A stretch of DNA of 64,000 nt from Brevibacillus sp. JNUCC-41 (lineage in GTDB: Bacteria; Bacillota; Bacilli; Bacillales; DSM-1321). How positions within the stretch are numbered: the first letter of the stretch is position 1; each line of letters opens with the position of its first letter. The stretch is from NCBI RefSeq assembly GCF_014844095.1, contig NZ_CP062163.1, forward strand, positions 4,435,501 through 4,499,500, given 5' to 3'. Positions 46,313 to 57,341 of the stretch are shown here, in pieces. The translations under genes were made by a program, and so were the position numbers. Below the pieces are notes generated by a model. It was given only the letters and a program-made list of their open reading frames with translations, was not told the DNA's origin and did no database searches.

Positions 46313-48199
46313 ATGCTATCCACTAGTTGTTATCTACGCACATGGGAACGCTTTGTAAGTGAAGGGGTTCTCGATTCAAATCGTCTGAACAAGCGAATAA
46401 TGGAATCCTGGCATCGCTGCAAAAAAGAACAAGTCAACCCATACCTTAATAAAGGCAAACACATTTTGACGAATGAATTATTGGACATTCAAAGAGAAAA
46501 GAACTCCTTCCTATTAGAAGTGGCATCACCCCAATTAACTAGGATGAATCAATCAATAAAAGAATCAGGAATGATGGCCTTATTGGTCGATCCGGATGGA
46601 TATGTCCTTTCACTTTCCGGAAACGAGAAAATCCTCGATGAGGCAGGCAAAATAAATTTTGTGGAGGGCGTATGCTGGACGGAGGGGGAGGTCGGAACGA
46701 ACGCGATTGGAACAGCCTTGAAAACGGGTGAAGCCGTAATGATTCAAGGTACCGAGCACTATTCAATTGCCTCACACAAATGGAGTTGCTCTGCCATGCC
46801 CATTTTAAATGAAGACGGTAAGATATTGGGAGTTTTGGATATATCATGTCCAGTAGATTATTTCCATCCTTCCATGCTGGGTATGGTAGCCAGTTTGGCG
46901 TATACAATCGAACAGGAAATGGGAGTGCGTTCCTATAAAAAGGAGCTGGCATTGACCCAGCACTCGATAGAACTTGCTGAGACCTACCCGGATTTGCCTT
47001 TTATCGTCTGTAACCATAAAGAAATGATAATCTCCGCCAGTAAACAGATTCGCAAAAAAATTCCTCAATCCATTGGTATGGCATTGGCCGATCTATTAAA
47101 TCATGGATATCGAATCGTAAAGGAAAATCCGCTTCTATCCAAAGAGGATAATAGAGTTTCGGGTAAGTGTTTATTCTTATCAGAGAATCATGGTCATGAA
47201 ACCAATCGGCTTTTCCCTGCTTCAATGCCTGCAGAAAGGTTCGCCTTCAAAGGGGAAAGCGGGATTAGCGAAGCCTTTCATAACACATTACACAAAGTGA
47301 AGCTTGTTGCACCGACAGAAGCAAATGTGTATATTTCTGGTGAAACAGGGGTCGGGAAAGAGCTTATTGCCATGGCCATTCATGAAAATGGGTTTCGTAA
47401 AAAAGGACCGTTCGTCACGATAAATTGCGGGGCCATACCTAAAGATTTAATGGAGAGTGAATTATTCGGGTATGTCGAAGGTGCTTTTACTGGGGCTAAA
47501 CGGCAAGGGCACAAAGGGAAGTTCGAGCAGGCAAATGGAGGGACCATTTTTCTCGATGAAATCGGTGAAATCCCTTCAGCGATGCAAGTCGCCTTACTGC
47601 GTGTACTTCAGGAAAGAAAAATCGTTCCAATCGGTGGCACAAAAAGCATTTCATTGGATATTCGCATTATCACTGCAACACACCGTAATCTTGAAGAGCT
47701 TGTCAATGAAGGGTCCTTTCGGAAGGATTTATACTATCGGTTGAACGTTTACCCCATTCATGTACCGCCCTTGAGGGAAAGGATTGAAGACATTCCTTAT
47801 CTAGTCAACTACTTGTGTGTGAAGAATAATTGGAATATTCCATTAACGGAAGAATTATTGAATCGTTTAAAAGAGTACAATTGGCCAGGCAATATTAGAG
47901 AATTGCAGAATGTACTTCAGCGATTGACCATCTTACTTGCGGAAGGACCTCTGGATTATGGTAAAGTGTTGAATTCCATGTATTCTCAACCCGTTACACG
48001 GCATGATGATTTCCCTGCATGGGAGGAACCTGGTGATAAAGGCATATCGGGAAAAGAACTGACGATCCGTGAAAAAATTCAACGGGATTTAATGATAGAG
48101 GCATTACAAAAATCAAGAGGGAATGTAACGGCTGCAGCAAAGTTGATGGATATACCAAGAAGTACATTTTACAAGCGGCTCCATAAGTATGGTATATAG
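46313..48199 (+). CDS. acoR: Sigma-54-dependent acetoin operon activator AcoR
   Basis: A 628-residue enhancer-binding protein. The N-terminal GAF-like sensor part (VEGVCWTEGEVGTNAIGTALKTGEAV, then SCSAMPILNEDGKILGVLDIS) precedes an AAA+ domain with Walker A GETGVGKE (343-350), the sigma-54-contacting GAFTGA loop (390-395) and Walker B GTIFLDEIGE. The C-terminus is a Fis-type helix-turn-helix (SRGNVTAAAKLMDIPRSTFYKRLHKYG). The start is ATG 46313 behind GAGGAGG. It should activate the -24/-12 promoter before acoA, probably through the inverted repeat at 40374, in response to acetoin. Confidence 0.92.
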   Translation: MLSTSCYLRTWERFVSEGVLDSNRLNKRIMESWHRCKKEQVNPYLNKGKHILTNELLDIQREKNSFLLEVASPQLTRMNQSIKESGMMALLVDPDGYVLSLSGNEKILDEAGKINFVEGVCWTEGEVGTNAIGTALKTGEAVMIQGTEHYSIASHKWSCSAMPILNEDGKILGVLDISCPVDYFHPSMLGMVASLAYTIEQEMGVRSYKKELALTQHSIELAETYPDLPFIVCNHKEMIISASKQIRKKIPQSIGMALADLLNHGYRIVKENPLLSKEDNRVSGKCLFLSENHGHETNRLFPASMPAERFAFKGESGISEAFHNTLHKVKLVAPTEANVYISGETGVGKELIAMAIHENGFRKKGPFVTINCGAIPKDLMESELFGYVEGAFTGAKRQGHKGKFEQANGGTIFLDEIGEIPSAMQVALLRVLQERKIVPIGGTKSISLDIRIITATHRNLEELVNEGSFRKDLYYRLNVYPIHVPPLRERIEDIPYLVNYLCVKNNWNIPLTEELLNRLKEYNWPGNIRELQNVLQRLTILLAEGPLDYGKVLNSMYSQPVTRHDDFPAWEEPGDKGISGKELTIREKIQRDLMIEALQKSRGNVTAAAKLMDIPRSTFYKRLHKYGI

Positions 48200-48271
48200 A
48201 CATGGCGTGTGTACATGATGTAAGAAGAGTAGATTGATGGAAATCCATGGAAAGTGAAAGGGGTATGGCAA

Positions 48272-49249
48272 ATGAAAACAAGAATTACTGAATTATTGGG
48301 GATTGAATATCCGATTATTTGCGGCGGGATGTTTCAAGTTGGCCGAGCCCCGCTCGCAGCCGCCGTGTCAGAAGCGGGAGGACTAGGCATCATTACTTCG
48401 AAAACACAGGTGACCCCAGAAGGTCTCCGTGATGAAATACGCAAAGTGAAAACTTTGACCAAGAAGCCCTTTGCTGTCAACCTGAACTTGTTTCCAAGTC
48501 AAACCGAAACCCCGAATGATGAGTTCATTGATATTTTAATTGATGAAGATATAAAGATTGTTGAAACGAGTGGCCGAAGCCCAGAAAGTTTAATGTCCAA
48601 ACTTAAAGAGCACGGCTTTACCGTGATACATAAGGTAGCGAACGTCAAAAACGCAATCTCAGCAGAGAAATTAGGAGTCGATGCCATTATCATTGTAGGG
48701 AATGAAACAGGCGGGCATCCAGGCATGGGGGATGTAGGAACGCTTGTCATGCTCCCTAGAGCCGTTGACTCCGTTACTATTCCAGTAATAGCAGGCGGTG
48801 GATTTTCGGATGGCAGAAGCCTAATTAGTGCCTTGTCACTCGGTGCCGAAGGAATCGTCATGGGAACTCGCTTTATGGCAACGAAAGAAGCGCCGATCCA
48901 TGATAACGTGAAGCAGTGGATGGTATCTGCCAATGAAATGGATACAGTTGTCATCCAACGGAATATAGGCAGTCCGTCGCGTGTAGCATTAAATGCCATC
49001 AGTAAAGAAGTGGACAAACTTGAAAATGAAGGTGCCACCATAGAGGAATTGATTCCACTAATTACGGGACAACGAAGCAAGAACGTGTACTTTGAAGGAA
49101 ATTTAGACGGAGGAATATGGTCATGCGGACAATCTGTAGGACTGATAAAAGAAATATTGACCGTCAATGAACTAATAACACAAATCATCCATGAAGCAAA
49201 AACTTCGTTCGAATTCATCCAAAGCCGTATCGAATCCATTCGAACATAA
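48272..49249 (+). CDS. Nitronate monooxygenase-family flavoprotein
   Basis: A 325-residue FMN barrel. TELLGIEYPIICGGM at the start, AVSEAGGLGIIT, and GNETGGHPGMGDVGTLVMLPRAVDSV with VIAGGGFSDG and LGAEGIVMGTRFMATKEAP are hallmarks of 2-nitropropane dioxygenase/nitronate monooxygenase enzymes and the related FabK-like group. It could oxidise alkyl nitronates such as propionate-3-nitronate. The ATG at 48272 is preferred; the GTG at 48254 lies before the ribosome binding site GGGGTATGG. It is 72 nt after acoR with no visible terminator, so it may be co-transcribed. Confidence 0.85.
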   Translation: MKTRITELLGIEYPIICGGMFQVGRAPLAAAVSEAGGLGIITSKTQVTPEGLRDEIRKVKTLTKKPFAVNLNLFPSQTETPNDEFIDILIDEDIKIVETSGRSPESLMSKLKEHGFTVIHKVANVKNAISAEKLGVDAIIIVGNETGGHPGMGDVGTLVMLPRAVDSVTIPVIAGGGFSDGRSLISALSLGAEGIVMGTRFMATKEAPIHDNVKQWMVSANEMDTVVIQRNIGSPSRVALNAISKEVDKLENEGATIEELIPLITGQRSKNVYFEGNLDGGIWSCGQSVGLIKEILTVNELITQIIHEAKTSFEFIQSRIESIRT

Positions 49250-49259
49250 ATAACGTATC

Positions 49260-49298
49260 AGGAACATGAGATCAAGTGCTATTTCGTGTTCCTTTTTT
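49260..49298 (+). terminator. Terminator after the nitronate monooxygenase gene
   Basis: AGGAACATGAGAT pairs with ATTTCGTGTTCCT (with G-T pairs), then a run of T. Confidence 0.75.
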
Positions 49299-51554
<2,256 letters not shown>

Positions 51555-51683
51555 ATGTCCAATTACGATTAAAAGTATTATCAGGAAAAGTATCGATATT
51601 TTAAAAAGAAGTACAATTGTTGCAAAGAATGCCTCGAAGAAAACAGAAAAAAAAGCTTCATTGCTCGACTTTTCGGAAAGTGA
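51555..51683 (+). pseudogene. Small Lys/Cys-rich ORF interrupted by an early TAA
   Basis: A strong site (AAGGAGTGA) precedes ATG 51555. Five codons later comes TAA (51570-51572), after which the same frame stays open to TGA 51681 and reads KYYQEKYRYFKKKYNCCKE, then CLEENRKKSFIARLFGK. Lysine/tyrosine-rich with three Cys, it looks like a small spore or coat protein. It lies 17 nt before the collagen-like gene. Either a recent nonsense mutation or a sequence error is likely. Confidence 0.5.
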
Positions 51684-51699
51684 ACAATGAGGAAAAAGG

Positions 51700-52404
51700 G
51701 TGAGTAAAATAGAAAAGCCAATTCAAGGTCGTAGATTTGTTGACACGACCTATAAGAATAATAAAAATAAGAGTAATAAAGATGATTGCCTTAATAAAAA
51801 CGAACATAAAAAATGTAAGGAGTGTGAACAAGGTCCTCGAGGACCTCAAGGACCTTCAGGACCCCAAGGATTTCAAGGACTTCCAGGACCCCAAGGACCT
51901 CCAGGACCAGGGGGTGCTTTGGCTTATGGATCATTGTACGATCCGTCTGGAGATTTTGTCACAGTGTCTACGGTAAATCCCCCTACTCTGGGGCAGAAGG
52001 TTGTTTTCACAACTCCTGGTCCGTTATTAGAAACAGCTCCTTTTCCTCCTGGTCTTGGACCTTATACTGATATTGAGGTTCTGACTGAGGGGTTATATGA
52101 GATTAGCATGGATTTAACAGCTAGACTAATTAATGCTTCTAACTTAACGTTTAATACGGAAGTGCAGTTCAGGTTATTCATCAATGACACAACCCCAGTT
52201 CTTGAAAGTACTTTTGAATCCTTTAATCGAATTACAGGCGGTCCAGGCGGGCAACCATCGCAAGTTGAAACTAGAAACACGATAGGAAGAACAATCCAAC
52301 TTCAATTATCCGCAAACGATAGGCTAAGTATTAGAGTTATTACTGCTTCAGCCAATGTAACATATAGGTATCCCTCATTAGTAGTCACAAAAATCGCCAA
52401 CTAG
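51700..52404 (+). CDS. Collagen-like exosporium-type protein (BclA-like)
   Basis: A 234-residue surface protein. An N-terminal Lys/Asn-rich segment with a CKEC pair is followed by a short Gly-x-y collagen-like tract of about 11 triplets (residues 44-77), and then a beta-rich C-terminal domain of about 155 residues (from ALAYGSLYDPSG to SLVVTKIAN) like the trimerising C1q/TNF-like heads of BclA-type spore glycoproteins. The start is GTG 51700 with GAGGAAAAAGG upstream. The Gly-Pro-Gln/Ser triplets are encoded by near-repeated DNA and may vary in number between strains. Confidence 0.8.
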   Translation: MSKIEKPIQGRRFVDTTYKNNKNKSNKDDCLNKNEHKKCKECEQGPRGPQGPSGPQGFQGLPGPQGPPGPGGALAYGSLYDPSGDFVTVSTVNPPTLGQKVVFTTPGPLLETAPFPPGLGPYTDIEVLTEGLYEISMDLTARLINASNLTFNTEVQFRLFINDTTPVLESTFESFNRITGGPGGQPSQVETRNTIGRTIQLQLSANDRLSIRVITASANVTYRYPSLVVTKIAN

Positions 52405-52432
52405 CTGCCAAAGTAAAGTAAATAGGAGCAAG

Positions 52433-52463
52433 AAAAGCCCCAACCTAATGTTGTGGGCTTTTT
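52433..52463 (+). terminator. Terminator after the collagen-like gene
   Basis: AAAAGCCCCAAC pairs with GTTGTGGGCTTTT (one bulge), followed by T residues. Confidence 0.78.
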
Positions 52464-52765
52464 CCGTTTTACAACTTTATTATACTTAATGGCGGTGGTG
52501 GTTTTGGTTAACAGGTAAATTAAGCGAAGCCTCATTCCTTCTTCAACTAACATGCCCCATTTGTTAAATAAGCAACTCCTTCTTATTATGTATAAATATT
52601 GCCTTGAACTGTTATCTCTGCGATCAATGAAAGTAAATAATATCGTCTCTCGTTTTTTCCGGCAACACTCGTGGAGTCATAGTTCTTGATGTTACAGAAT
52701 TTCCCCTATCCTCTACTCATTAAATTTGTAAATACAAAGACAACGGTTTTCTGTCAAAAAAATAT
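52464..52765. other. Intergenic stretch
   Basis: About 300 nt with no gene or RNA element recognised on either strand. Confidence 0.5.
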
Positions 52766-52800
52766 AAAGATAGCAGATTAATGGCAAAAATCTGCTGTCT
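52766..52800 (-). terminator. Minus-strand terminator
   Basis: AAGACAGCAGATT pairs with AATCTGCTATCTT (read on the minus strand) and is followed by TATATTTTTTT. It ends the transcript coming from 55.7-52.9 kb. A second stem (GAAAGAATCTCCA / TGGAGATTCTTTC) lies at 52833-52867. Confidence 0.75.
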
Positions 52801-52869
52801 TCGGCCTAGAATTGTATATTTGATAAGCGAATGAAAGAATCTCCAACAGAATGCTGGAGATTCTTTCGG

Positions 52870-53300
52870 TTATTTTTTAAACTTATCCGGAAACTGCTTT
52901 GCAACTCCCGCAGAGATAGTATCGGCCATTAAGATTATATATGTAACCCCTTCATCAATTGAAACGATTCTTCCGTTCCAATTTTTTGCTATGCTTGAAG
53001 TTACATCATTTGTCACTAATTTCAAATGAATATAAAGCAGATTTTTTAGAGTTTCATTTTTCAAATAGGGGTTGGCACCGCTAAGGAAAGCTGCTATTTC
53101 ATCAGCATTTCTATACCATTCTTTGTTTAGCTGTTTCACCAAGACTTCATTTCCGCTTTCTCTCCGTATACTGGCTTTATAGCATTTCCAATATCCTCCT
53201 GATTTTTCAGAAGCCTAGCCAATACCTGTTTTTGCCCCTCCACTTCCCCGCCCGGAAAATATTGCAACAGCAAAAAAATCCCTGCTGGGAGCATAGGATC
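52870..53300 (-). pseudogene. Truncated and frameshifted copy of a Bacillus exported helical protein
   Basis: One frame reads LLQYFPGGEVEGQKQVLA, then RLLKNQEDIGNAIKPVYGE, and stops. The next frame continues with GNEVLVKQLNKEWYRNADE, IAAFLSGANPYLKNETLKN, and ends GVAKQFPDKFKK. From memory this matches a secreted Bacillus family with RLLQNQVDIGNAIKPYYG, KKWYANADDIAKFL and IVKQFPDKF motifs, sometimes mis-annotated as a glycosyltransferase. The signal peptide and first segment are missing, and about 25 residues are lost at the frame change. It is probably non-functional; the 90-codon remainder could still be translated from a GTG at 53142. Confidence 0.6.
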
Positions 53301-53318
53301 TTTTTCATTTCAATATTA

Positions 53319-54293
53319 TTAAAGCTTGTTCTCTACTGGCTGGACTGTCCCTTCCTCTATACTGACGCCGGCATGTTTTTTTGACCAGTAAGTCGCAAGA
53401 ATTGGCCCTGATATGTTGTGCCATGCAGCAGCCAGGACACTTGGAAGTGCTGCCAGCGGGCCGAAATGTGCCGTAGCAAGCGCAACGCCTAACCCGGAGT
53501 TCTGCATGCCCACTTCAATCGAAATCGCTCTTCTATTGACTTCATCAAGTCCAAGCACTTTTGCTGTCATGTAACCAAACAGCAGTCCAAATCCGTTGTG
53601 AAGCATCACGGCAGTAAAAATGAGGAACCCGGATGTAGCGATGCTAGCTGCATTGCCTGAAACTACTGCGCTTACAATCGTAATAATGGCCGCTACCGAA
53701 ATAAGTGGTAAAACGGTTAAGCTTTTTTCAACTATTACCGGGAAAAGCCGCTTAATGGCCAAACCTAAAACAATCGGAAGAAGGATGACTTGTATAATGG
53801 ACTTAAACATATCAAAAAAATCGACCGGCATCCATTGGCCTGCCAACAAAAGCAGAAGCAGCGGAGTCATGATTGGAGCCAGTAAAGTTGATACCGAGGT
53901 CATAGCTATCGACAAGGGTACATTACCTTTTGCAAGATATACCATAACATTAGAGGCTGTTCCGCCCGGTACACAGCCGAGCAAAACCAGACCTGCAGCT
54001 AATTCGGCTGGCAAATTCATAAGTTTCGCAATAAGGAATGCCACAGATGGCATGATGATGAACTGGGCGCAAACTCCAATTATTACGGGCAGTGGTTTAG
54101 TGATGACGATTTTAAAATCAACTGCCTTCAAAGTAAGCCCCATTCCAAACATGACAACCCCTAGCAATATCGTAATATAGCCTCCCAATCCCAAAAATGG
54201 CTCTGGAAAAATAAAGGCAATGACGGAAATTAAGATAACCCAAACAGCAAAAAATTTTCCGGCTAATGCACTGAACGCTTCTAATACCTTCAT
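53319..54293 (-). CDS. Bile acid:sodium symporter (BASS) family transporter
   Basis: A 324-residue membrane protein with about ten hydrophobic segments and the BASS motifs GVVMFGMGLTLKAVDF, LVLLGCVPGGTASNVMVYLAKGNVPLSIAMTSVSTL and ISIEVGMQNSGLGVALATAHFGPLAALPSVL. Bacterial members import organic acids such as pantothenate, 2-keto acids or glycolate-like compounds in exchange for sodium. It starts at ATG 54293, four bases after the stop of the oxidase gene, so they form an operon. Uptake of the hydroxy-acid oxidised by that enzyme is a reasonable inference. Confidence 0.87.
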   Translation of the reverse strand: MKVLEAFSALAGKFFAVWVILISVIAFIFPEPFLGLGGYITILLGVVMFGMGLTLKAVDFKIVITKPLPVIIGVCAQFIIMPSVAFLIAKLMNLPAELAAGLVLLGCVPGGTASNVMVYLAKGNVPLSIAMTSVSTLLAPIMTPLLLLLLAGQWMPVDFFDMFKSIIQVILLPIVLGLAIKRLFPVIVEKSLTVLPLISVAAIITIVSAVVSGNAASIATSGFLIFTAVMLHNGFGLLFGYMTAKVLGLDEVNRRAISIEVGMQNSGLGVALATAHFGPLAALPSVLAAAWHNISGPILATYWSKKHAGVSIEEGTVQPVENKL

Positions 54294-54297
54294 TTCA

Positions 54298-55686
54298 TCA
54301 CACTCTTTCTTGCATAAATATTTTACTTGGATTTAATAAATTATCTGGATCAAGGGCTACTTTGATTTTTTCCATCACAAACAGTGAGTTCCCATGTTCT
54401 TTTTTCTGATATTTTTGTTTACCGACCCCGACTCCGTGCTCCCCAGTGCATGTTCCGTTCCGCTCAAGGGCATACAGGACAATTTGTTCATTTAGCTGTT
54501 CTGCTCTTTTAATCTCTTCTAGATTTTTGGTATCAATCATTAAGAGTACGTGATAGTTTCCATCTCCTACATGGCCGACAATCCCACCGGTAAGGCCCAG
54601 AATATCAACTGCCTCCCTTGCATGTTGAATGGCACCGGAGAGCTCTGAAATCGGAAGGCAGACATCAGTCACCATCAGTTTTTTTCCAGGATAGCCATGA
54701 ATATAAGCATAGGCAAGATTATGGCGAGCTTCCCATAGGCGGTTCCTGGCAGCATTATCTGCCTCAAATTCAATATCGAGACAATGATGTTCTGCTACTA
54801 TTTCTTTAGTGAACTCTACATCTTGCTTCAAACCTGCTTCATTACCATGAAACTCCAAAAATAGTGTAGGCGCTTCGTTATAGCTTGTATCACTATAATG
54901 GTTAACCTGCTTCAGTGATGGTTCATCGACAAGTTCCACCCTTGCAATTGGAACACCTGACTGCAAAATGGATACAACAGCTTCTACCGCATGGTCCAAT
55001 GCCGGAAATGATGCTCTTGCCGCCATAACGTGCTCAGGAATTCCGTAAACTCTCAACGTCAATTCCGTAAAGCAGCCAAGGGTTCCTTCAGAACCAACAA
55101 AAATACCGTTTAGATGGTAACCTGATGACGATTTAGCTGCCAAATTGCCAGTATGTATAATCGAACCATCTGCAAGAACCACTTCAAGGTCACGGACTTG
55201 GTCACGCATCACACCATACTTTACTGATGTCGTTCCACTGGCATTTGTTGCCGCCATTCCGCCCAGAGTAGCATCAGCTCCAGGATCCACGGAAAAAAAC
55301 AGCCCATATTTTTTCAATTCTTTATTTAGTTGCGAACGCGTTACGCCAGGCTGAACCTTTACGAGAAAATCGTTTTCACGCACTTCAATGATTTTATTCA
55401 TTAGTGAAAAGTCAATGGTTATGCCATGATTGTACGGTATGACATGGCCCTCGAGGCTTGATCCCAACCCAAAAGGGACCATCGGGATTTTGTGCATATT
55501 GGCCAATTTCACAACATCACTAACTTGCTGTGTTGTTTCTGGAAATACAACAATATCGGGAAGACTTACAGCATGATATGATTCATCTCTGCCGTGCAAT
55601 TCTCTCACTGTCTGGTTTACTGTTACTTGACTTTCCGAAAGAACTTCCTTTAAAGCGTTGATCAAATTTACACTAGTTGCTTCCAT
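54298..55686 (-). CDS. FAD-linked 2-hydroxy-acid oxidase (GlcD / D-lactate dehydrogenase type)
   Basis: A 462-residue PCMH-fold flavoenzyme. PFGLGSSLEGHV and DPGADATLGGMAATNASGTTSVKYG bind FAD, followed by SSSGYHLNGIFVGSEGTLG. The C-terminal cap carries GGIVGHVGDGNYH and the TCTGEHGVGVGKQKY motif of GlcD and D-lactate dehydrogenase (cytochrome). No GlcE/GlcF partner genes follow, so it more resembles single-subunit D-lactate or D-2-hydroxyglutarate dehydrogenases. The start is ATG 55686 behind AGAAGGAG. Upstream lie FadR-type operators and a cre site. Confidence 0.88.
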   Translation of the reverse strand: MEATSVNLINALKEVLSESQVTVNQTVRELHGRDESYHAVSLPDIVVFPETTQQVSDVVKLANMHKIPMVPFGLGSSLEGHVIPYNHGITIDFSLMNKIIEVRENDFLVKVQPGVTRSQLNKELKKYGLFFSVDPGADATLGGMAATNASGTTSVKYGVMRDQVRDLEVVLADGSIIHTGNLAAKSSSGYHLNGIFVGSEGTLGCFTELTLRVYGIPEHVMAARASFPALDHAVEAVVSILQSGVPIARVELVDEPSLKQVNHYSDTSYNEAPTLFLEFHGNEAGLKQDVEFTKEIVAEHHCLDIEFEADNAARNRLWEARHNLAYAYIHGYPGKKLMVTDVCLPISELSGAIQHAREAVDILGLTGGIVGHVGDGNYHVLLMIDTKNLEEIKRAEQLNEQIVLYALERNGTCTGEHGVGVGKQKYQKKEHGNSLFVMEKIKVALDPDNLLNPSKIFMQERV

Positions 55687-55820
55687 TCAATTCTCCTTCT
55701 TTCTGCTATAACATCCGCTTTTGTCATATCAAAAGCTTTTGTCGCACCTATACCAAGATTAAGTTTCTACTTCAAAGCTTCAACTATTGAATGAATCCCC
55801 CTCCCTAAAAATCTTAAAAA

Positions 55821-55834
55821 TGATATCGTTTTCA
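55821..55834. promoter_or_regulatory. cre (CcpA) site upstream of the oxidase-transporter operon
   Basis: On the minus strand TGAAAACGATATCA matches TGWAANCGNTNWCA at all fixed positions, 135 nt before the oxidase start codon. Confidence 0.55.
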
Positions 55835-55874
55835 TTAATGAATAGATTGACCTAGACCATTTTTGTCATTTCAT

Positions 55875-55891
55875 AATTGGTCTAACCAATT
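55875..55891. promoter_or_regulatory. FadR-type operator 1
   Basis: AATTGGTCTAACCAATT is a palindrome of the AATTGGTnnnACCAATT class bound by FadR/GntR regulators of organic-acid genes (PdhR, LldR). It lies on the oxidase side of the divergent region; a weaker relative (ATTGACCTAGACCAT) is at 55846-55860. Confidence 0.75.
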
Positions 55892-56070
55892 TTCATTATA
55901 CTAAATTTTTTGACTTTTTCAACAATTATATATATATTACTTTTCTCCATAAATTAATCGTTATTTTGACAGTATTATAGGCGGTTTTCCTACCTTCTAA
56001 CAAAAGATGAATCGCCTTCAATTCCTAAATGAACGGTTTTGACTGAAATAAAGTAATAATATATTTTCAA

Positions 56071-56086
56071 AATTGGTCTAACCAAT
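56071..56086. promoter_or_regulatory. FadR-type operator 2
   Basis: AATTGGTCTAACCAAT repeats operator 1 about 196 nt further on, close to the regulator gene. Two identical sites between divergent genes suggest joint repression and autoregulation. Confidence 0.75.
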
Positions 56087-56188
56087 AGAAGGTCTGAAAT
56101 TATCTTCTTGCTTCATTAATGAATGCTTGTTAAGATGATTCCACTTAGTCGTACCAACTTGTTGTTATTGAAGGATGTGAAGGAAGTA

Positions 56189-56977
56189 ATGGATTCTATA
56201 CCAGTTAAATCCCCAAAAGTGTACGAAATCATCTTCAATCAAATTAAGGAATCTTTTATTAGCGGTGAATTAAAACCTGGGGATAAATTACCCCCTGAGC
56301 GGGAGTTGTCCAATCGTTTTAAAGTGAGTCGAACATCAATCAGGGAAGCCCTTCGAGTATTGGAGATTAACGGAGTCATTGAGGTCAGACCAGGTGACGG
56401 GACATTTATCAGACAATCTGATGTTAAGTTCCTGATCGAACTGCTATCCAACTCAATCATCAAAGCTAAGGACAACATGGTCTATGAAATGCTTGAAGTC
56501 CGTCGAGTAATTGAAACCGAGTGTGCTTTTCTTGCTGCACAAAGAGCAAACTCCCTAGATTTACAAAATATTCTTAATGCTTTAGAAGAAATGGCACGTT
56601 CGGAACATGATGAAGAATTAGGCTTGCGAGCAGATTTGATGTTTCACTATAGTGTCGCGAAAGCCACAAACAATTCCATATTTGCTGGATTGGTCCATAC
56701 CCTTAGTGATCAAATGAAAGATACTATTCGTGCCACTAGACGGCATCGTTTCGCAAAGCCAGGTCATTTTCAAGAAACGCTTCAAGAACACAAAGAAATC
56801 TACTATTCTATCGCATTAAAGGAAGCGGATAAAGCCAAACAACTGATGGACGCCCATATCATTCGCATTAGAGAACAGATGGCCACAGCTACACTTGAAA
56901 GTATTGGAGATGATGCCAAAATTGTTGCTTATCAAAATGAAAAAGACCTTCATCATAATGCTGAAGGTGAAAAATAA
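56189..56977 (+). CDS. FadR-subfamily GntR regulator of the hydroxy-acid operon
   Basis: A 262-residue repressor. The N-terminal winged helix (ISGELKPGDKLPPERELSNRFKVSRTSIREALRVLEINGVIEVRPGDGTFI) is followed by an FCD ligand-binding domain with the metal-site pattern EVRRVIETE, DLMFHYSVAKATNN and HKEIYYSIALKEADKAKQLMDAHI. The ATG at 56189 has GAAGGAAG upstream; the longer frame from 56123 is not supported. It is divergent from the oxidase/BASS genes and flanked by matching operators, so it very probably represses them until D-lactate, glycolate or a similar acid binds. Confidence 0.9.
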   Translation: MDSIPVKSPKVYEIIFNQIKESFISGELKPGDKLPPERELSNRFKVSRTSIREALRVLEINGVIEVRPGDGTFIRQSDVKFLIELLSNSIIKAKDNMVYEMLEVRRVIETECAFLAAQRANSLDLQNILNALEEMARSEHDEELGLRADLMFHYSVAKATNNSIFAGLVHTLSDQMKDTIRATRRHRFAKPGHFQETLQEHKEIYYSIALKEADKAKQLMDAHIIRIREQMATATLESIGDDAKIVAYQNEKDLHHNAEGEK

Positions 56978-57065
56978 GTTCCGCTTGCGATAACTAATGG
57001 AACATGGAGGTATACCTCTTAAATTATTGCTAACTGATGTTTTATCGGGGACCAATTAAATTTGA

Positions 57066-57095
57066 CATAAAAAAGCGCCTTTTCTCAGAGGGCGC
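57066..57095 (-). terminator. Minus-strand terminator
   Basis: AGCGCC pairs with GGCGCT; on the minus strand six T follow. It ends the small minus-strand gene upstream (57341-57159). Confidence 0.65.
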
Positions 57096-57158
57096 TAAGT
57101 TGGTTATTTATAGTTAAAAATTTGATTCCCTTTATATGTGAAATAGTAAATATTGGTT

Positions 57159-57341
57159 TTACCCTTTTGATATAGTGCAGGAATCAACGTTACATTCTTT
57201 TAGAGCATTATCAATCAATGAAAGCTGATCATTAATCATTGATAAGTAGAAATTATGATGATAGTCATTTATTTGTTCCTTTAACTCCAACAGCAGCGTT
57301 TTGTCCCTTAGTACAAGGAAAATCTCTTCTGGATGTAACAT
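57159..57341 (-). CDS. Small hypothetical helical protein
   Basis: A 60-residue acidic protein without Cys-pair or membrane segment (LHPEEIFLVLRDKTLLLELKE, then NDQLSLIDNALKECN), predicted as two helices. The ATG at 57341 has AAAGGAG 8 nt upstream, which makes it a likely real gene, and a terminator follows. I do not recognise the family; small helical regulators such as Spo0E-like proteins have a similar size, but the SQxLD signature is absent. Confidence 0.55.
   Translation of the reverse strand: MLHPEEIFLVLRDKTLLLELKEQINDYHHNFYLSMINDQLSLIDNALKECNVDSCTISKG

Noticed and set aside
48499..49239. Minus-strand open frame of 246 codons inside the nitronate monooxygenase gene
   Set aside because: Antisense shadow of a well supported gene, with no recognisable domain.
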